Assembly (NCBI GenBank): GCA_041915365.1
Contig: JAYSBP010000003.1
Location: 1 to 64,000, forward strand
Length of the DNA stretch: 64,000 nucleotides
Direction of reading: 5' to 3'
From: UBA6016 sp041915365
GTDB taxonomy: Bacteria; Campylobacterota; Campylobacteria; Campylobacterales; UBA6016
A model generated the notes under the pieces. It had not been told where the DNA came from. It searched no databases and saw only the letters and a program-made list of their open reading frames with translations. Positions 51,926 to 61,108 of this stretch are shown here, one piece after another. A program made the position numbers and the translations under genes. The first letter of the stretch is position 1, and each line of letters starts with the position of its first letter.

Positions 51926-52383
51926 AGCAAAACTTGGGGAAAATAATCATAGCCGTGATTGCGGCTATTTTTTTGATTCCTGTTGCGTACTCGATAATAA
52001 TGGCCTTTATCCCTGAAAACGACAAAAGCGTGCTTACGGAGGCTTCGCAAGTAAGCACGCTCACAGGGGAGCAACTATATAGCAAATGCGCTCCATGCCA
52101 CGGCAACAATGGAGACGGCAGTGATGCTTATCCGCCTCTCAACACGCTAACCAAAGATAGGCTCGTAGAACTGATAGCCGGCTATCAAGCCGGTAGCTTA
52201 GGTGGTGGTAACAACAAGAGATTGATGCAAGTGCAAGTACAAGGAATCGGTAAAGAAGACGCCGCAAAACTAGCGGAATATGTGACAAAACTCAAACCTA
52301 GACAAAAAAGCGACAAAGAGCTTCAAGATATGAGGCAAAAAAAGAAAGAACAAAAAATAGACATAACGGGGATAAGCTCATGA
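51922..52383 (+). CDS. Membrane-anchored monoheme cytochrome c
   Basis: A 153-residue protein with an uncleaved-looking N-terminal TM helix (~8-30, IIIAVIAAIFLIPVAYSIIM), one heme c site CAPCH at 56-60, a compact class I core, and a charged lysine-rich tail. It would sit on the periplasmic face and carry electrons, perhaps to cbb3 oxidase, whose maturation genes are nearby. A small cytochrome at this spot is also known in Campylobacter (Cj1153), so the link is conserved. The start is TTG overlapping the hldE stop. The methionine ligand is not certain. Confidence 0.85.
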   Translation: MKQNLGKIIIAVIAAIFLIPVAYSIIMAFIPENDKSVLTEASQVSTLTGEQLYSKCAPCHGNNGDGSDAYPPLNTLTKDRLVELIAGYQAGSLGGGNNKRLMQVQVQGIGKEDAAKLAEYVTKLKPRQKSDKELQDMRQKKKEQKIDITGISS

Positions 52384-52946
52384 AAGAGATGATACTAAAA
52401 GAGCTAGAGGGACACCTAGCGACTACACAAAAGGTGATAGAGACGCTAATGCCGCAAATAGAAGCGGCGTCAAAAATGGCTGTTGAAACGCTAAAGGCTG
52501 GTGGCAAAGTGTTGATATTTGGTAATGGCGGAAGTGCGGCAGACGCACAGCATATAGCCGCAGAGCTAACGGGTAGATACAAGACCGAGCGCCCTAGCCT
52601 TGCAGGCATAGCCCTTACCACCGACACATCGGCATTGACGGCTATCGGCAACGACTACGGATACGATAGAGTGTTTGATAGGCAACTAGAAGGACTAGGT
52701 AGAGCGGGCGACCTCGCTATCGGCATATCTACAAGCGGAAATAGCAAAAATGTCATAAGTGCGTTAGAGCTAGCCAAACAAAAAGGGATGAAAACACTAG
52801 GACTCAGCGGTAGAGACGGCGGCGGCATGAACTCAGCATGCGAGCTAAACATCGTAATCCCATCATCCGACACACCTAGAATCCAAGAGATGCATATCAC
52901 TATCGGGCATATTATCTGTCAGGCTATTGACAATAGTTTTAAATAG
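52380..52946 (+). CDS. gmhA: Sedoheptulose 7-phosphate isomerase
   Basis: First step of ADP-heptose synthesis, converting sedoheptulose 7-phosphate to heptose 7-phosphate. SIS-domain protein of 188 residues with IFGNGGSAADAQHIAAEL, RPSLAGIALTTDTSALTAI, and GISTSGNSKNVISAL. E/H residues in the QEMHITIGH end motif are present. ATGA overlap with the cytochrome gene. It ends 8 bases before the convergent waaF stop, with no terminator hairpin seen. Confidence 0.96.
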   Translation: MKEMILKELEGHLATTQKVIETLMPQIEAASKMAVETLKAGGKVLIFGNGGSAADAQHIAAELTGRYKTERPSLAGIALTTDTSALTAIGNDYGYDRVFDRQLEGLGRAGDLAIGISTSGNSKNVISALELAKQKGMKTLGLSGRDGGGMNSACELNIVIPSSDTPRIQEMHITIGHIICQAIDNSFK

Positions 52947-52954
52947 TAACCAAA

Positions 52955-53914
52955 TCAGATAACAACTCTTTTGGCCGCCTCCAAAACCTCGGCGGCTTCT
53001 ATCAACCTCATACAGTCATGATGTTTTAGCGGACAGGTGCGTTTTTTGCACGGGCGGCATTTCATATCTTTTTTGACTACGGTGTAATGCGGATTGCCCC
53101 ATGCGGCAGTCTCATTCTCATCCGTAGAGCCAAATATCGCTATGGTCGGCACAGCAAAAGCAGCGGCGATGTGCATAGGACCACTGTCATTGGTGATGAA
53201 CAGCTTTGCTGAAGCTATGAGGTCTATTAGCTCCCTCATTGTCGTTTTGCCAACAAGGTTTTGATAGTTTGTCACACCGTGTGCTTTTAGTGTCTCCTCC
53301 ACCTGTGCGCATATATCCGCTTCATTTGGTGCGCCAACAATGGCTATATCGTACTCTTTTGAAAGCCTTGCCGCCACTTCACCGAACCTATCGGCATCCC
53401 ATCTCTTTGCCTCACCGTACGCCGCACCGGGATTGATGATGCATAGATTTTTTGGAGTAGCGTTTGAGGCGATATGCAGTTTCTCAGTCACCGTCATACA
53501 AAAAGGTCGCACAAGCTCCAAATAACGTAGCACCTGATGGATTTTCTTGTTTTCCTTTGGGGCATGAGTAAGAAAAAGAGAGCGAAACTCCCTAGCGTAG
53601 CCCATACGCACTTTGGAACCTGTAAAAAAGAGAAATAGAGCCGACAAAAACGAGTTTTGGAGAGTAATCGCCATATCAAAGTTTCCTAGCTCTTTTGCCA
53701 TTTTATACAGCCAAAGAACTCTGCTTTTTGCTTTCTTGCTCTCATCTACGACAAGCCGCTCTACCCTCTCGTCACCTTCAAAAAGGGACAATGCCACAGG
53801 CGTACCCACAAGGGTAAAAAGCGCAGTTGGATACGAGGCTTTGAGGCTCTCTATTGTTGGGGTCGCCATCACGGCGTCGCCTAGCCAATTTGGAAGTCGA
53901 ACTAATATCTTCAT
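52955..53914 (-). CDS. waaF: ADP-heptose--LPS heptosyltransferase II
   Basis: GT9 enzyme of 319 residues adding the second heptose of the inner core. ILVRLPNWLGDAVMATPTIESL at the start, INPGAAYGEAKRWD for donor binding, ITNDSGPMHIAAAFAVPTIAIFGSTDE, and the cysteine-rich CRPCKKRTCP plus HHDC near the end are typical of WaaF. It is coupled to the WaaG-like gene by ATGA. It follows the heptose-supply operon, on the opposite strand. Confidence 0.93.
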   Translation of the reverse strand: MKILVRLPNWLGDAVMATPTIESLKASYPTALFTLVGTPVALSLFEGDERVERLVVDESKKAKSRVLWLYKMAKELGNFDMAITLQNSFLSALFLFFTGSKVRMGYAREFRSLFLTHAPKENKKIHQVLRYLELVRPFCMTVTEKLHIASNATPKNLCIINPGAAYGEAKRWDADRFGEVAARLSKEYDIAIVGAPNEADICAQVEETLKAHGVTNYQNLVGKTTMRELIDLIASAKLFITNDSGPMHIAAAFAVPTIAIFGSTDENETAAWGNPHYTVVKKDMKCRPCKKRTCPLKHHDCMRLIEAAEVLEAAKRVVI

Positions 53915-54987
53915 AGGCTTTCTAGTACCATTAGTGTCTCTTCGAGATTGCGCTCCACACTAAATTCAAGCGATTTTGCTCTATTTGCTGCCTTGACGCT
54001 ATCCAAAAACTCCGCATTATCAAGTAGCTTATGAAGCGTGGGCAATATATCCATATCCATCGGATTTTTCATCACGAAAACTTCATCAATAACCTCAGAC
54101 GCTCCGTTTTGCGCCGTGGTAATAACGGCACATCCTCCAGCCATCGCCTCAAGACACACATTTGAAAAAGGCTCGTAGCGTGTGGGGAACAAGAAAATAT
54201 CACTTGCGGCGTAAAATCTATCGGTATCTTTTCTAGCGCCTGTAAAAATAGCGTCCACTCCAAACTCTTTCGCTTTTTGTTTGTATTTGGCCATTTTTTT
54301 TTCTTTGCCTACTATCAAGACGGCGCAATCATCTATGCCAAGCCTCGATACAATCTCCAAAAACTCCATCACGCCCTTGCGAGCAAAACCGCTACCAACA
54401 AATAAAATAATCTTTTTATCTTGCGAAATACCAAACTCGGAGCATATCGCCTCTTTGCAAACCGAACTATCTAAGCTATTTGCAGACACGCCGTTGTAAA
54501 CAATCTCTATTTTGGCTTTATCTATACCGTAGCAACGAACGATGTCGTTTTTGACAAACTTTGAGTTTGCGATTATTTTGCGGGAGTTTTGGAAAGTTCT
54601 ACGCTCAAGCAATAGATACACGGCTTGCAAAGGATTTGAAAATACGGCGAAACGACTTTCGCCATATGAGAGTCTGGTCTCTAGCCAAGCCTTGTGCACG
54701 CCATCACCAGCACGGTAAACATCAGCACACGGCAGACGCTCCAGCGAAAATAGTAGTTCGTCATCTCTTTTTTGTTTGCAAGCAAAAAAGGCAAAGCTAA
54801 GTATTCGTAAAAATGAAGGTAAAAACTTTGGAGAGGCGATTTTGACGGCATTTTCATCAATCCAGTTGGTCGAAAACACACGAAAAGGAACATTTTTTTC
54901 TCTCATTGCCGTTATAACTCTAGCAAGATAGTTCTCAGCGCCACCAAAAGGTGTATATTTAAACCTTGCTAGCGCTATTTTTTTCAT
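53911..54987 (-). CDS. WaaG-like GT4 core glycosyltransferase
   Basis: GT-B enzyme of 358 residues that probably adds the first hexose to the heptose region. It starts IALARFKYTPFGGAENYLAR and has LERLPCADVYRAGDGVHKAWL, a segment close to that of WaaG (RfaG). IVYNGV and PTRYEPFSNVCLEAMAGGCAVITT, containing the E-x7-E donor motif, follow. ATG 54987 lies 29 bases inside the waaL-like gene. The acceptor is inferred from neighbours waaF and waaL. Confidence 0.85.
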   Translation of the reverse strand: MKKIALARFKYTPFGGAENYLARVITAMREKNVPFRVFSTNWIDENAVKIASPKFLPSFLRILSFAFFACKQKRDDELLFSLERLPCADVYRAGDGVHKAWLETRLSYGESRFAVFSNPLQAVYLLLERRTFQNSRKIIANSKFVKNDIVRCYGIDKAKIEIVYNGVSANSLDSSVCKEAICSEFGISQDKKIILFVGSGFARKGVMEFLEIVSRLGIDDCAVLIVGKEKKMAKYKQKAKEFGVDAIFTGARKDTDRFYAASDIFLFPTRYEPFSNVCLEAMAGGCAVITTAQNGASEVIDEVFVMKNPMDMDILPTLHKLLDNAEFLDSVKAANRAKSLEFSVERNLEETLMVLESL

Positions 54988-56302
54988 TTTTCTCTTGTAT
55001 TGTAAGAGCTAGAAATAACCCAGCTAAAAACATAAACTGCTCCAGCATATGGTCCCTAATAATGCTGTCAAACATCATCCTGAAAAAATATCCACCGGCT
55101 ATAAAACACAAAATTAATCCGAAGTAGCTTTTGTCATTGAAAAACTGTCTTATCCCATAAAAAGACAAATATGCAACAAAAAATAACCAGCCTAGCATAC
55201 CAGGAATACCAGCGCCGATACCCAAATCTATAATTCCGCTATGAGAGTGTTTTCCAATATTCTTCTTATCTTCGTTATATTTTGAGACAATAGAGTGACC
55301 AAAGGCAGTTCTGCCATATCCATATCCAAATGGCTTTTCTAAAATAAAACTTATGCCGGCAACGATCCAAGCAGGCCGCTCATAGTTCGAACTTATAGCA
55401 ATTTTACCGTCTGAGAGTTTTGGATATTGATATTTTTCTGAATCAATCCAACCCTTATTATGCTCTATGTCAATGGCCAATGATAGCGTCTCTTTTAGAG
55501 ATGACCATCTGTCATCTCTTGTGATACTTGAATAAACAATTGCTGTCAGCAACAAAATAATTCCTGCCAAAATTGGAATTATTTTTTTAACTTTGAATAC
55601 ACCATTTGCTATAAAAAAAATTGTCATAAAAGTAATGGACATTATTGCAAATCCAATGGTGCCAAATCTAGTATTCTCAAATATCAAACTCAAAACTGCA
55701 AGGAGTATTAAAAAGCCGAGTTGAAACTTGTCCAATGGCAATGTTGTCTTTCCAAAAAGGGTTCTAAAAAGAACTTCCGTAAATAAAATAGCAAGTGCAA
55801 AGTTTGTTATATAGTTATCTTTCTCACCACCCTCTGTAAGCCCCATAATCCTAAATGGAAAATCGCCGTTATCGACAAACATTCTTACCGACTTCAAGTC
55901 TAAAAATATAAAATAGATAGCAACAACAAATGCAATCGATAGAAATATTTTTTTACCGCTAATCGAAGCAGAGAAAATACCGATTACAAATGCCAAAAGG
56001 GCTACCAACCACTGCCCATTTATCTCCTTTATACTCCAATTTGGCTCTGTCGATAAAAAAAAGGCAACAAAGTAAAACCATGCTGTCAAAAAAAATAAAA
56101 CATATGCGAATGGCTTTAATTCCGGCAAAGCAAATGGATTGTTTTTGTCTTTTATAAAAATCCACAAACATATCGTCACGCTTGCGGCAAGTAAAATATA
56201 TCTCACGGCTATCGTTCTAGGAATTGGCCACACAAACATCAAAGACGCAACAGTAAAAAGTAGCGCATAGACCAATCTGTCTCTAGTAAATATGCCGCTC
56301 AC
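54959..56302 (-). CDS. waaL: O-antigen ligase WaaL-like
   Basis: Integral membrane protein of 447 residues, about 12 TM helices, that would join the O-chain to the lipid A core in the periplasm. A large loop near residues 265-345 ends GKHSHSGIIDLGIGAGIPGMLGW, in which the histidine and glycines match the ligase motif. A Wzy polymerase is possible, but the neighbours waaF and the WaaG-like gene are core genes, and a separate polymerase lies in the O-antigen cassette. The start is GTG? No: the first codon read on the minus strand at 56302 is GTG, in a GTGA overlap with the dehydrogenase stop. Confidence 0.82.
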   Translation of the reverse strand: MSGIFTRDRLVYALLFTVASLMFVWPIPRTIAVRYILLAASVTICLWIFIKDKNNPFALPELKPFAYVLFFLTAWFYFVAFFLSTEPNWSIKEINGQWLVALLAFVIGIFSASISGKKIFLSIAFVVAIYFIFLDLKSVRMFVDNGDFPFRIMGLTEGGEKDNYITNFALAILFTEVLFRTLFGKTTLPLDKFQLGFLILLAVLSLIFENTRFGTIGFAIMSITFMTIFFIANGVFKVKKIIPILAGIILLLTAIVYSSITRDDRWSSLKETLSLAIDIEHNKGWIDSEKYQYPKLSDGKIAISSNYERPAWIVAGISFILEKPFGYGYGRTAFGHSIVSKYNEDKKNIGKHSHSGIIDLGIGAGIPGMLGWLFFVAYLSFYGIRQFFNDKSYFGLILCFIAGGYFFRMMFDSIIRDHMLEQFMFLAGLFLALTIQEKNEKNSASKV

Positions 56303-57552
56303 AGCCTCTTATCCACCTTTTCTTTTCCAAGTACGCCTTTAATGTCATATACCACGGAATTTTCATTTTTGATAGAATCTATATCTATGTCTTGAAACTC
56401 TTTATGTGCCACGGCTAGAACAACGGCATTATATTTACCGTTTGGCCTATCAATCAGCGTTGCGCCATATTCATGCTCCACCTCAGCAGCGTCCGCCCAT
56501 GGGTCATACACATCCACGTCGCATCCAAAGTCTTTTAACTCAGCAATCACGTCTATCACTCTTGAATTTCTGATGTCTGGGCAGTTTTCTTTAAACGTAA
56601 TTCCAAGCACCAAGGTTCTGGCACCGTCAACTTTATGTGATTTTTTGATTAGAAGTTTCACAACTTCCTTTGCCACATAAGCGCCCATATTGTCATTAAT
56701 CCTTCGTCCAGAGAGAATGACCTCTGGGTGATACCCTAGACTCTCAGCCTTGAAAGTGAGATAGTACGGGTCCACGCCGATACAATGCCCGCCAACCAGG
56801 CCTGGACGAAACGGCAAAAAGTTCCATTTTGTACCGGCCGCCGCCAAAACGTCAAGCGTATCGATTCCCATTTTACTAAATATGATAGAAAGTTCGTTGA
56901 CAAAGGCTATGTTTATATCTCGCTGAGAGTTTTCTATTACCTTTGCCGCCTCTGCAACCTTAATTGATGACGCTTTGTATGTGCCGGCCGTTATTATAGA
57001 GGAATACAGTTCATCAACTTTGTCGGCAGTATTTGGTGTTGAGCCGGATGTTACCTTTAGGATTTTTGTTACAGTATGCTCTTTATCGCCAGGATTTATA
57101 CGCTCAGGCGAGTAGCCACAAAAGAAGTCTTCATTGAATTTTAGGCCGCTTATCCGCTCAAGCACAGGGACGCAATCCTCCTCCGTGCACCCAGGATACA
57201 CCGTGCTCTCATAAATTACTATGTCGTCTTTTTTGAGTGCGCCGCCAACAGTCTCACTGGCTTTAATAAGGGGAGTAAGATCTGGGCGCTTATACTCGTC
57301 AACAGGAGTCGGAACCGTCACTATAAAAACATTACAGCTTTTTAGGTCGTCTTTGACGCAAGAAAAAGTCAAATGCGTGGAAGATTTTAGATTTGCCTCA
57401 TCCACTTCAAGCGTTCTATCATAGCCTCTCTCAAGCTCTCCGATTCTATCTTTATTGATGTCAAAACCTAGCACGGGATACTTTTTGCCAAATTCCACCG
57501 CAAGTGGTAATCCCACATAGCCAAGCCCTATTATCGCTATCTTCACATTCAC
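56299..57552 (-). CDS. Nucleotide-sugar dehydrogenase, WbpO/TviB type
   Basis: NAD-dependent oxidation of a UDP-sugar C-6 to the carboxylate; in this subgroup the substrate is often UDP-GlcNAc or UDP-GalNAc. 417 residues: IAIIGLGYVGLPLAVEFGKK, VTVPTPVDEYKRPDLTPL, the catalytic cysteine in GLVGGHCIGVDPYYL, and GITFKENCPDIRNSRVIDV. Start GTG in a GTGA with ugd. Distinguished from the following UDP-glucose dehydrogenase by the GGHCIGVDPY motif. Its acidic product may enter the core or another surface glycan. Confidence 0.88.
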   Translation of the reverse strand: MNVKIAIIGLGYVGLPLAVEFGKKYPVLGFDINKDRIGELERGYDRTLEVDEANLKSSTHLTFSCVKDDLKSCNVFIVTVPTPVDEYKRPDLTPLIKASETVGGALKKDDIVIYESTVYPGCTEEDCVPVLERISGLKFNEDFFCGYSPERINPGDKEHTVTKILKVTSGSTPNTADKVDELYSSIITAGTYKASSIKVAEAAKVIENSQRDINIAFVNELSIIFSKMGIDTLDVLAAAGTKWNFLPFRPGLVGGHCIGVDPYYLTFKAESLGYHPEVILSGRRINDNMGAYVAKEVVKLLIKKSHKVDGARTLVLGITFKENCPDIRNSRVIDVIAELKDFGCDVDVYDPWADAAEVEHEYGATLIDRPNGKYNAVVLAVAHKEFQDIDIDSIKNENSVVYDIKGVLGKEKVDKRL

Positions 57553-58874
57553 TGCGCAACGCCTATTTGATGGTATTCAAATCCTAACTCTTTTAGTTTT
57601 AGTTCATCGTATTGGTTTCTGCCGTCAAAAATAATTTTTTGCTTCATTTTTTCAGCTAACTCATAAAAATCAGGGCTTCTAAACTCTTTCCACTCCGTCA
57701 CAAGTATCATTGCTTCCGCCCCACTTATCGCTTCATATTTATTTTCGACATACTCTACGGCTACGTCTTTTAGGTAGTGCTCTCTCGCTTCATGCACGGC
57801 TTTTGGGTCATACGCTTTCACCTTTGCCCCTCTGCTCACAAGCTCTTTTATAAGAGTAATACTAGAGGCCTCTCTCATATCATCAGTTTCTGGCTTGAAG
57901 CTAAGCCCCCAAATGCCAAACGTAAGCCCCGCAAGACTCTCCCCAAATCTTTTAATGACTTTATTTGGCAAGACGCTTTTTTGGTCATAGTTCACAGCTT
58001 CTACGGCGTCAAGTATTCTCGGGGTGTAGCCATAATCTTTTGCGGTTTTGGCAAGTGCTTGCACGTCTTTTGGAAAACAACTTCCTCCATATCCACACCC
58101 AGGATAGATAAAGCTATATCCTATTCTACTATCAGAGCCTATTCCGATTCGCACCTTATTGACATCTGCACCAACTCTTTCACAAATGTTTGACATCTCG
58201 TTCATAAAACTGATTTTAGTGGCAAGCATCGCATTTGCGGCGTATTTTGTCATCTCGGCAGAGCGGATGTCCATGCCTATAAACCTATCATGACTTCTGG
58301 TAAAAGGAGCATAGAGCTCCCGCATCACTTTCATTGCCTTCTCATTGTCAGCACCTATTACCACTCTATCTGGCTTCATAAAGTCCTCTATCGCAGCGCC
58401 CTCTTTCAAAAACTCAGGATTGGAGACTATGCTAAACTCTACATTGAGACCTCTTTTTTGTAGCTGAGCTTCTATCTCGGCTTTTACCTTGTCTGCCGTG
58501 CCAACTGGAACGGTAGATTTATCCACTACCACAAGCGGTTTTTTTATGTGCTCACCTATGCTCTTTGCAACTGCGAGCACATATTTTAGGTCAGCGCTTC
58601 CATCCTCGCCCATTGGCGTTCCAACCGCTATAAAGCATACTTCACTATTTTCTACAGCCGTTTTTATGTCCGTCGTAAACTTGAGAGTGCCTAGCTTGTA
58701 ATTTTCTTTGACCATGTCCTCAAGACCGGGCTCGTATATTGGTATAACGCCGTTATTTAACTTGTCTATTTTTTTTTCATCCACGTCTACGCAGACAACG
58801 CTATTTCCCATCTGAGCAAAACAAGTCCCGCTCACAAGACCAACATATCCCGTCCCTATAATAGATATTTTCAA
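57549..58874 (-). CDS. ugd: UDP-glucose 6-dehydrogenase
   Basis: Makes UDP-glucuronate. 441 residues with ISIIGTGYVGLVSGTCFAQMGN, FIAVGTPMGEDGSADL, the catalytic cysteine in GCGYGGSCFPKDVQAL, and FKPETDDMREASSI. The start is TTG at 58874, 14 bases after the GT9 gene. With the adjacent WbpO/TviB-type gene it gives two uronic-acid donors made side by side. Length and motifs are complete. Confidence 0.95.
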   Translation of the reverse strand: MKISIIGTGYVGLVSGTCFAQMGNSVVCVDVDEKKIDKLNNGVIPIYEPGLEDMVKENYKLGTLKFTTDIKTAVENSEVCFIAVGTPMGEDGSADLKYVLAVAKSIGEHIKKPLVVVDKSTVPVGTADKVKAEIEAQLQKRGLNVEFSIVSNPEFLKEGAAIEDFMKPDRVVIGADNEKAMKVMRELYAPFTRSHDRFIGMDIRSAEMTKYAANAMLATKISFMNEMSNICERVGADVNKVRIGIGSDSRIGYSFIYPGCGYGGSCFPKDVQALAKTAKDYGYTPRILDAVEAVNYDQKSVLPNKVIKRFGESLAGLTFGIWGLSFKPETDDMREASSITLIKELVSRGAKVKAYDPKAVHEAREHYLKDVAVEYVENKYEAISGAEAMILVTEWKEFRSPDFYELAEKMKQKIIFDGRNQYDELKLKELGFEYHQIGVAQ

Positions 58875-58888
58875 CTAACAACCAACCT

Positions 58889-59935
58889 TTATTTTTGATA
58901 TATACAATCTTTATCCCCCATAACGATCACATCTGACGGCTGAAAATATTTATCGTATGTGTATACACCGAAAAATTCCCTATCAATCAAAACATCCACA
59001 CATACTGGCCTTATACAATCTATAGAACCCTTTTTGCACTGCTTATTACCAAATAAAGGCTCCCTCAAAATACGACATCTACTGCCGTTATCTAAAACCG
59101 TTTGTGCCGGCGTAACACTAAACAGGCATACAATATCTTTATCGAGTAGGTGTGCCAAATGCAGTGGTCCGCTATCAACGGTAATGACAAGATCGGCCTC
59201 GAGCATGCAGTCTAAAAAATATTGCGAAGCTCTCATTGTTTTTGCAAATCTCACATGCCTAAACTCAAAGGGAATATCAACAACGTCATTCGAAGCAACA
59301 GTTATTTTTTCAGGACTAAATGCATCCTTAATTATATCAATAAGTAATGCAATTTTGTCTTTTGGCACACATCTATCAGGCGCACTTGCCTCTGGACACA
59401 CAAGAATATGCCCATATCTATCTTTTGGCATAAATGGAACATATTCCCAATTCGATATTGGCAAACAGACATACCTTCTTATTTGGTCATAAAAGTTATC
59501 GCTAGTCATTTTAATATTGTTTGCTCTGGTAAATTTTTTATAAAATGAGAATTTTTTTGCAAAAGATATTAAAAACTCTGATTCACTACCGGAACTCCAA
59601 GGATTAAGGCCAATATCTGCTTTAAACAACTTTATCCGAATAAGTGTAGTTATTAACCTTATTGGATTCCGTTTATTTAGTCCTATGGCAATATCCCTTG
59701 GGAAAAAATATCTAATATATGGTACAAACTGAGGCGGGACAACAAACAATAAGCATTTTTGTGGATACCGCAACTGCAACTCTAAAATTACCTTAAGAAC
59801 CGCAAAAAATTCACCGTTTCTATTAAAAATAGCAAACAATAATCTGTCAGCGCCATCAAAATCTTTAGTTTCAACTGTAAAGTCATCAATCTTCTTATAG
59901 CCCCTTGTGTCGAAGAACTTACTTAATAAATTCAC
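58889..59935 (-). CDS. Glycosyltransferase, GT9 family
   Basis: 348-residue GT9 enzyme, a paralogue of the gene at 61105-62106. Shared blocks include NKRNP, a K-F-x-ADIGLNPWS segment, and FAKKFSFYKKF. Donor region ITVDSGPLHLAHLLDKDIVCLFS and the C-terminal cysteines (NKQC, IDC, RPVC) fit heptosyltransferase-like proteins. The N-terminal GDxxxS loop of GT9 reads RNGEFFAVLK here, so the acceptor site has diverged. GTG start with AAGG seven bases upstream. Specificity unknown. Confidence 0.8.
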   Translation of the reverse strand: MNLLSKFFDTRGYKKIDDFTVETKDFDGADRLLFAIFNRNGEFFAVLKVILELQLRYPQKCLLFVVPPQFVPYIRYFFPRDIAIGLNKRNPIRLITTLIRIKLFKADIGLNPWSSGSESEFLISFAKKFSFYKKFTRANNIKMTSDNFYDQIRRYVCLPISNWEYVPFMPKDRYGHILVCPEASAPDRCVPKDKIALLIDIIKDAFSPEKITVASNDVVDIPFEFRHVRFAKTMRASQYFLDCMLEADLVITVDSGPLHLAHLLDKDIVCLFSVTPAQTVLDNGSRCRILREPLFGNKQCKKGSIDCIRPVCVDVLIDREFFGVYTYDKYFQPSDVIVMGDKDCIYQK

Positions 59936-59962
59936 ATCTAAACCTTATATTGTAAAACTTAC

Positions 59963-61108
59963 TTAAAAACTGTGGAAAATATCGTGCAAATTTTTTGCAC
60001 TAATATCCCATGTAAACTTATTGACTGCTGTATCCCTCGCCTTGTCCCTCATGGAGTCTAGGGAGCCTAAGGCTTTGATGGCACTATGCAATTTTTCAAA
60101 ACCCTCATCCTCACGAGGTGGATATTCGACAAAAAAACCACTCACATTATCCTCAATAGTCTCGCTCAAACCTGCAAATTTTGTAGCAATCAGAATGCAG
60201 CCACTTGCTATAGCCTCAACGCCAACTACTGGGTGCTGCTCCCCCCCAAAAGAAGTTGGAAAATAAACTATATCCGTCACCTTATACACATCTGATAATT
60301 TTATATGCGATAATGCGCCTCTTGATATTAATCTTCCGGACAAAGCCAATCTGTTTTCGAGCTCAATAAACTCCTTATGATTGGTGTCTTTTATCGCATC
60401 TGCTGGTGTTGGTCCAACACAAATGAAAAAAACATCATCCCTAATCTCTACAAGTCTCTTTGCTGCATTTAAAAATCTTCCATATCCTTTTGCTTCTTGT
60501 TTTCTGCCAATGTAAGATACGACTATGCAATCAACGGGTAAAGAAAATTGTTTTCTAATATTTTTTTTCCCATCTGGCGTTGCAGGAGAAAATAGCTCAA
60601 TATCTGCGCCGTTATAAACAACACTCACAAGTTCTTCAGGATAACCCTTTTCGTCAATTAGACGTCTTTTCGTGTATTCCGAACAAGCTATGTACCGATC
60701 CGCAAGTCCATTTTTATTAGAAAGTTTTCTCATAGCGTGAACATGGACAGCCACTTTTGCGCTCTTCATAGTTTTTTTTCTAAATCTATTTACGTCAAAC
60801 TCAAGCTGGTGTGCATGAAATATATCAATAGGATTGTTATTTACAATTTTTGCAGCTCTATCCTGCAATGGATATGGATCCAATCTTGTTATTTTTTTAA
60901 AAAATTTTTCATAAAGCTTACCCTCGGCTATTCTATAAACGTCTCCATACTCGCTTTTTTCAAAGTCTAAGTCATATCCCTCTTGGTTTGAAACAATATA
61001 CACGTCGTCGTTTTTTAAAAATTTCGCAAAATTTTGCGCAACTATCGCAGGAGCAAAACCGCGCACATCTGGTACTGCGCCGTGAGGAACATATTCACAT
61101 ATTTTCAT
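59963..61108 (-). CDS. Glycosyltransferase, GT4 family
   Basis: GT-B enzyme of 381 residues: KICEYVPHGAVPDVRGFAP start, VVYNGADIELF, VVSYIGRKQEAKGYGRFLNAAKRL, and the GT4 signature FPTSFGGEQHPVVGVEAIASGCILIATK. A run of seven G residues in the coding strand (60241-60247) encodes the F-GG-E turn of that signature. The ATG overlaps the GT9 stop in an ATGA. It lies between the two GT9 paralogues in the core array. Confidence 0.85.
   Translation of the reverse strand: MKICEYVPHGAVPDVRGFAPAIVAQNFAKFLKNDDVYIVSNQEGYDLDFEKSEYGDVYRIAEGKLYEKFFKKITRLDPYPLQDRAAKIVNNNPIDIFHAHQLEFDVNRFRKKTMKSAKVAVHVHAMRKLSNKNGLADRYIACSEYTKRRLIDEKGYPEELVSVVYNGADIELFSPATPDGKKNIRKQFSLPVDCIVVSYIGRKQEAKGYGRFLNAAKRLVEIRDDVFFICVGPTPADAIKDTNHKEFIELENRLALSGRLISRGALSHIKLSDVYKVTDIVYFPTSFGGEQHPVVGVEAIASGCILIATKFAGLSETIEDNVSGFFVEYPPREDEGFEKLHSAIKALGSLDSMRDKARDTAVNKFTWDISAKNLHDIFHSF
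60241..60247 (-). repeat. G7 homopolymer in a GT4 gene
   Basis: Seven G residues on the coding strand (C7 on plus) lie in the codons for the glycines of the donor-binding motif. The frame is on as written. A one-base slip would break the C-terminal domain. Confidence 0.85.

Noticed and set aside
52947..52954. Terminator between convergent gmhA and waaF
   Set aside because: Only 8 bases separate the stops and no stem-loop with a T-run is visible; the same holds for the abutting convergent pairs at 3978/3979 and 16385/16386.
58959..59492. Long plus-strand open frame opposite the GT9 gene, and many similar antisense frames
   Set aside because: They mirror real genes in other frames and show no recognisable protein features or ribosome sites.
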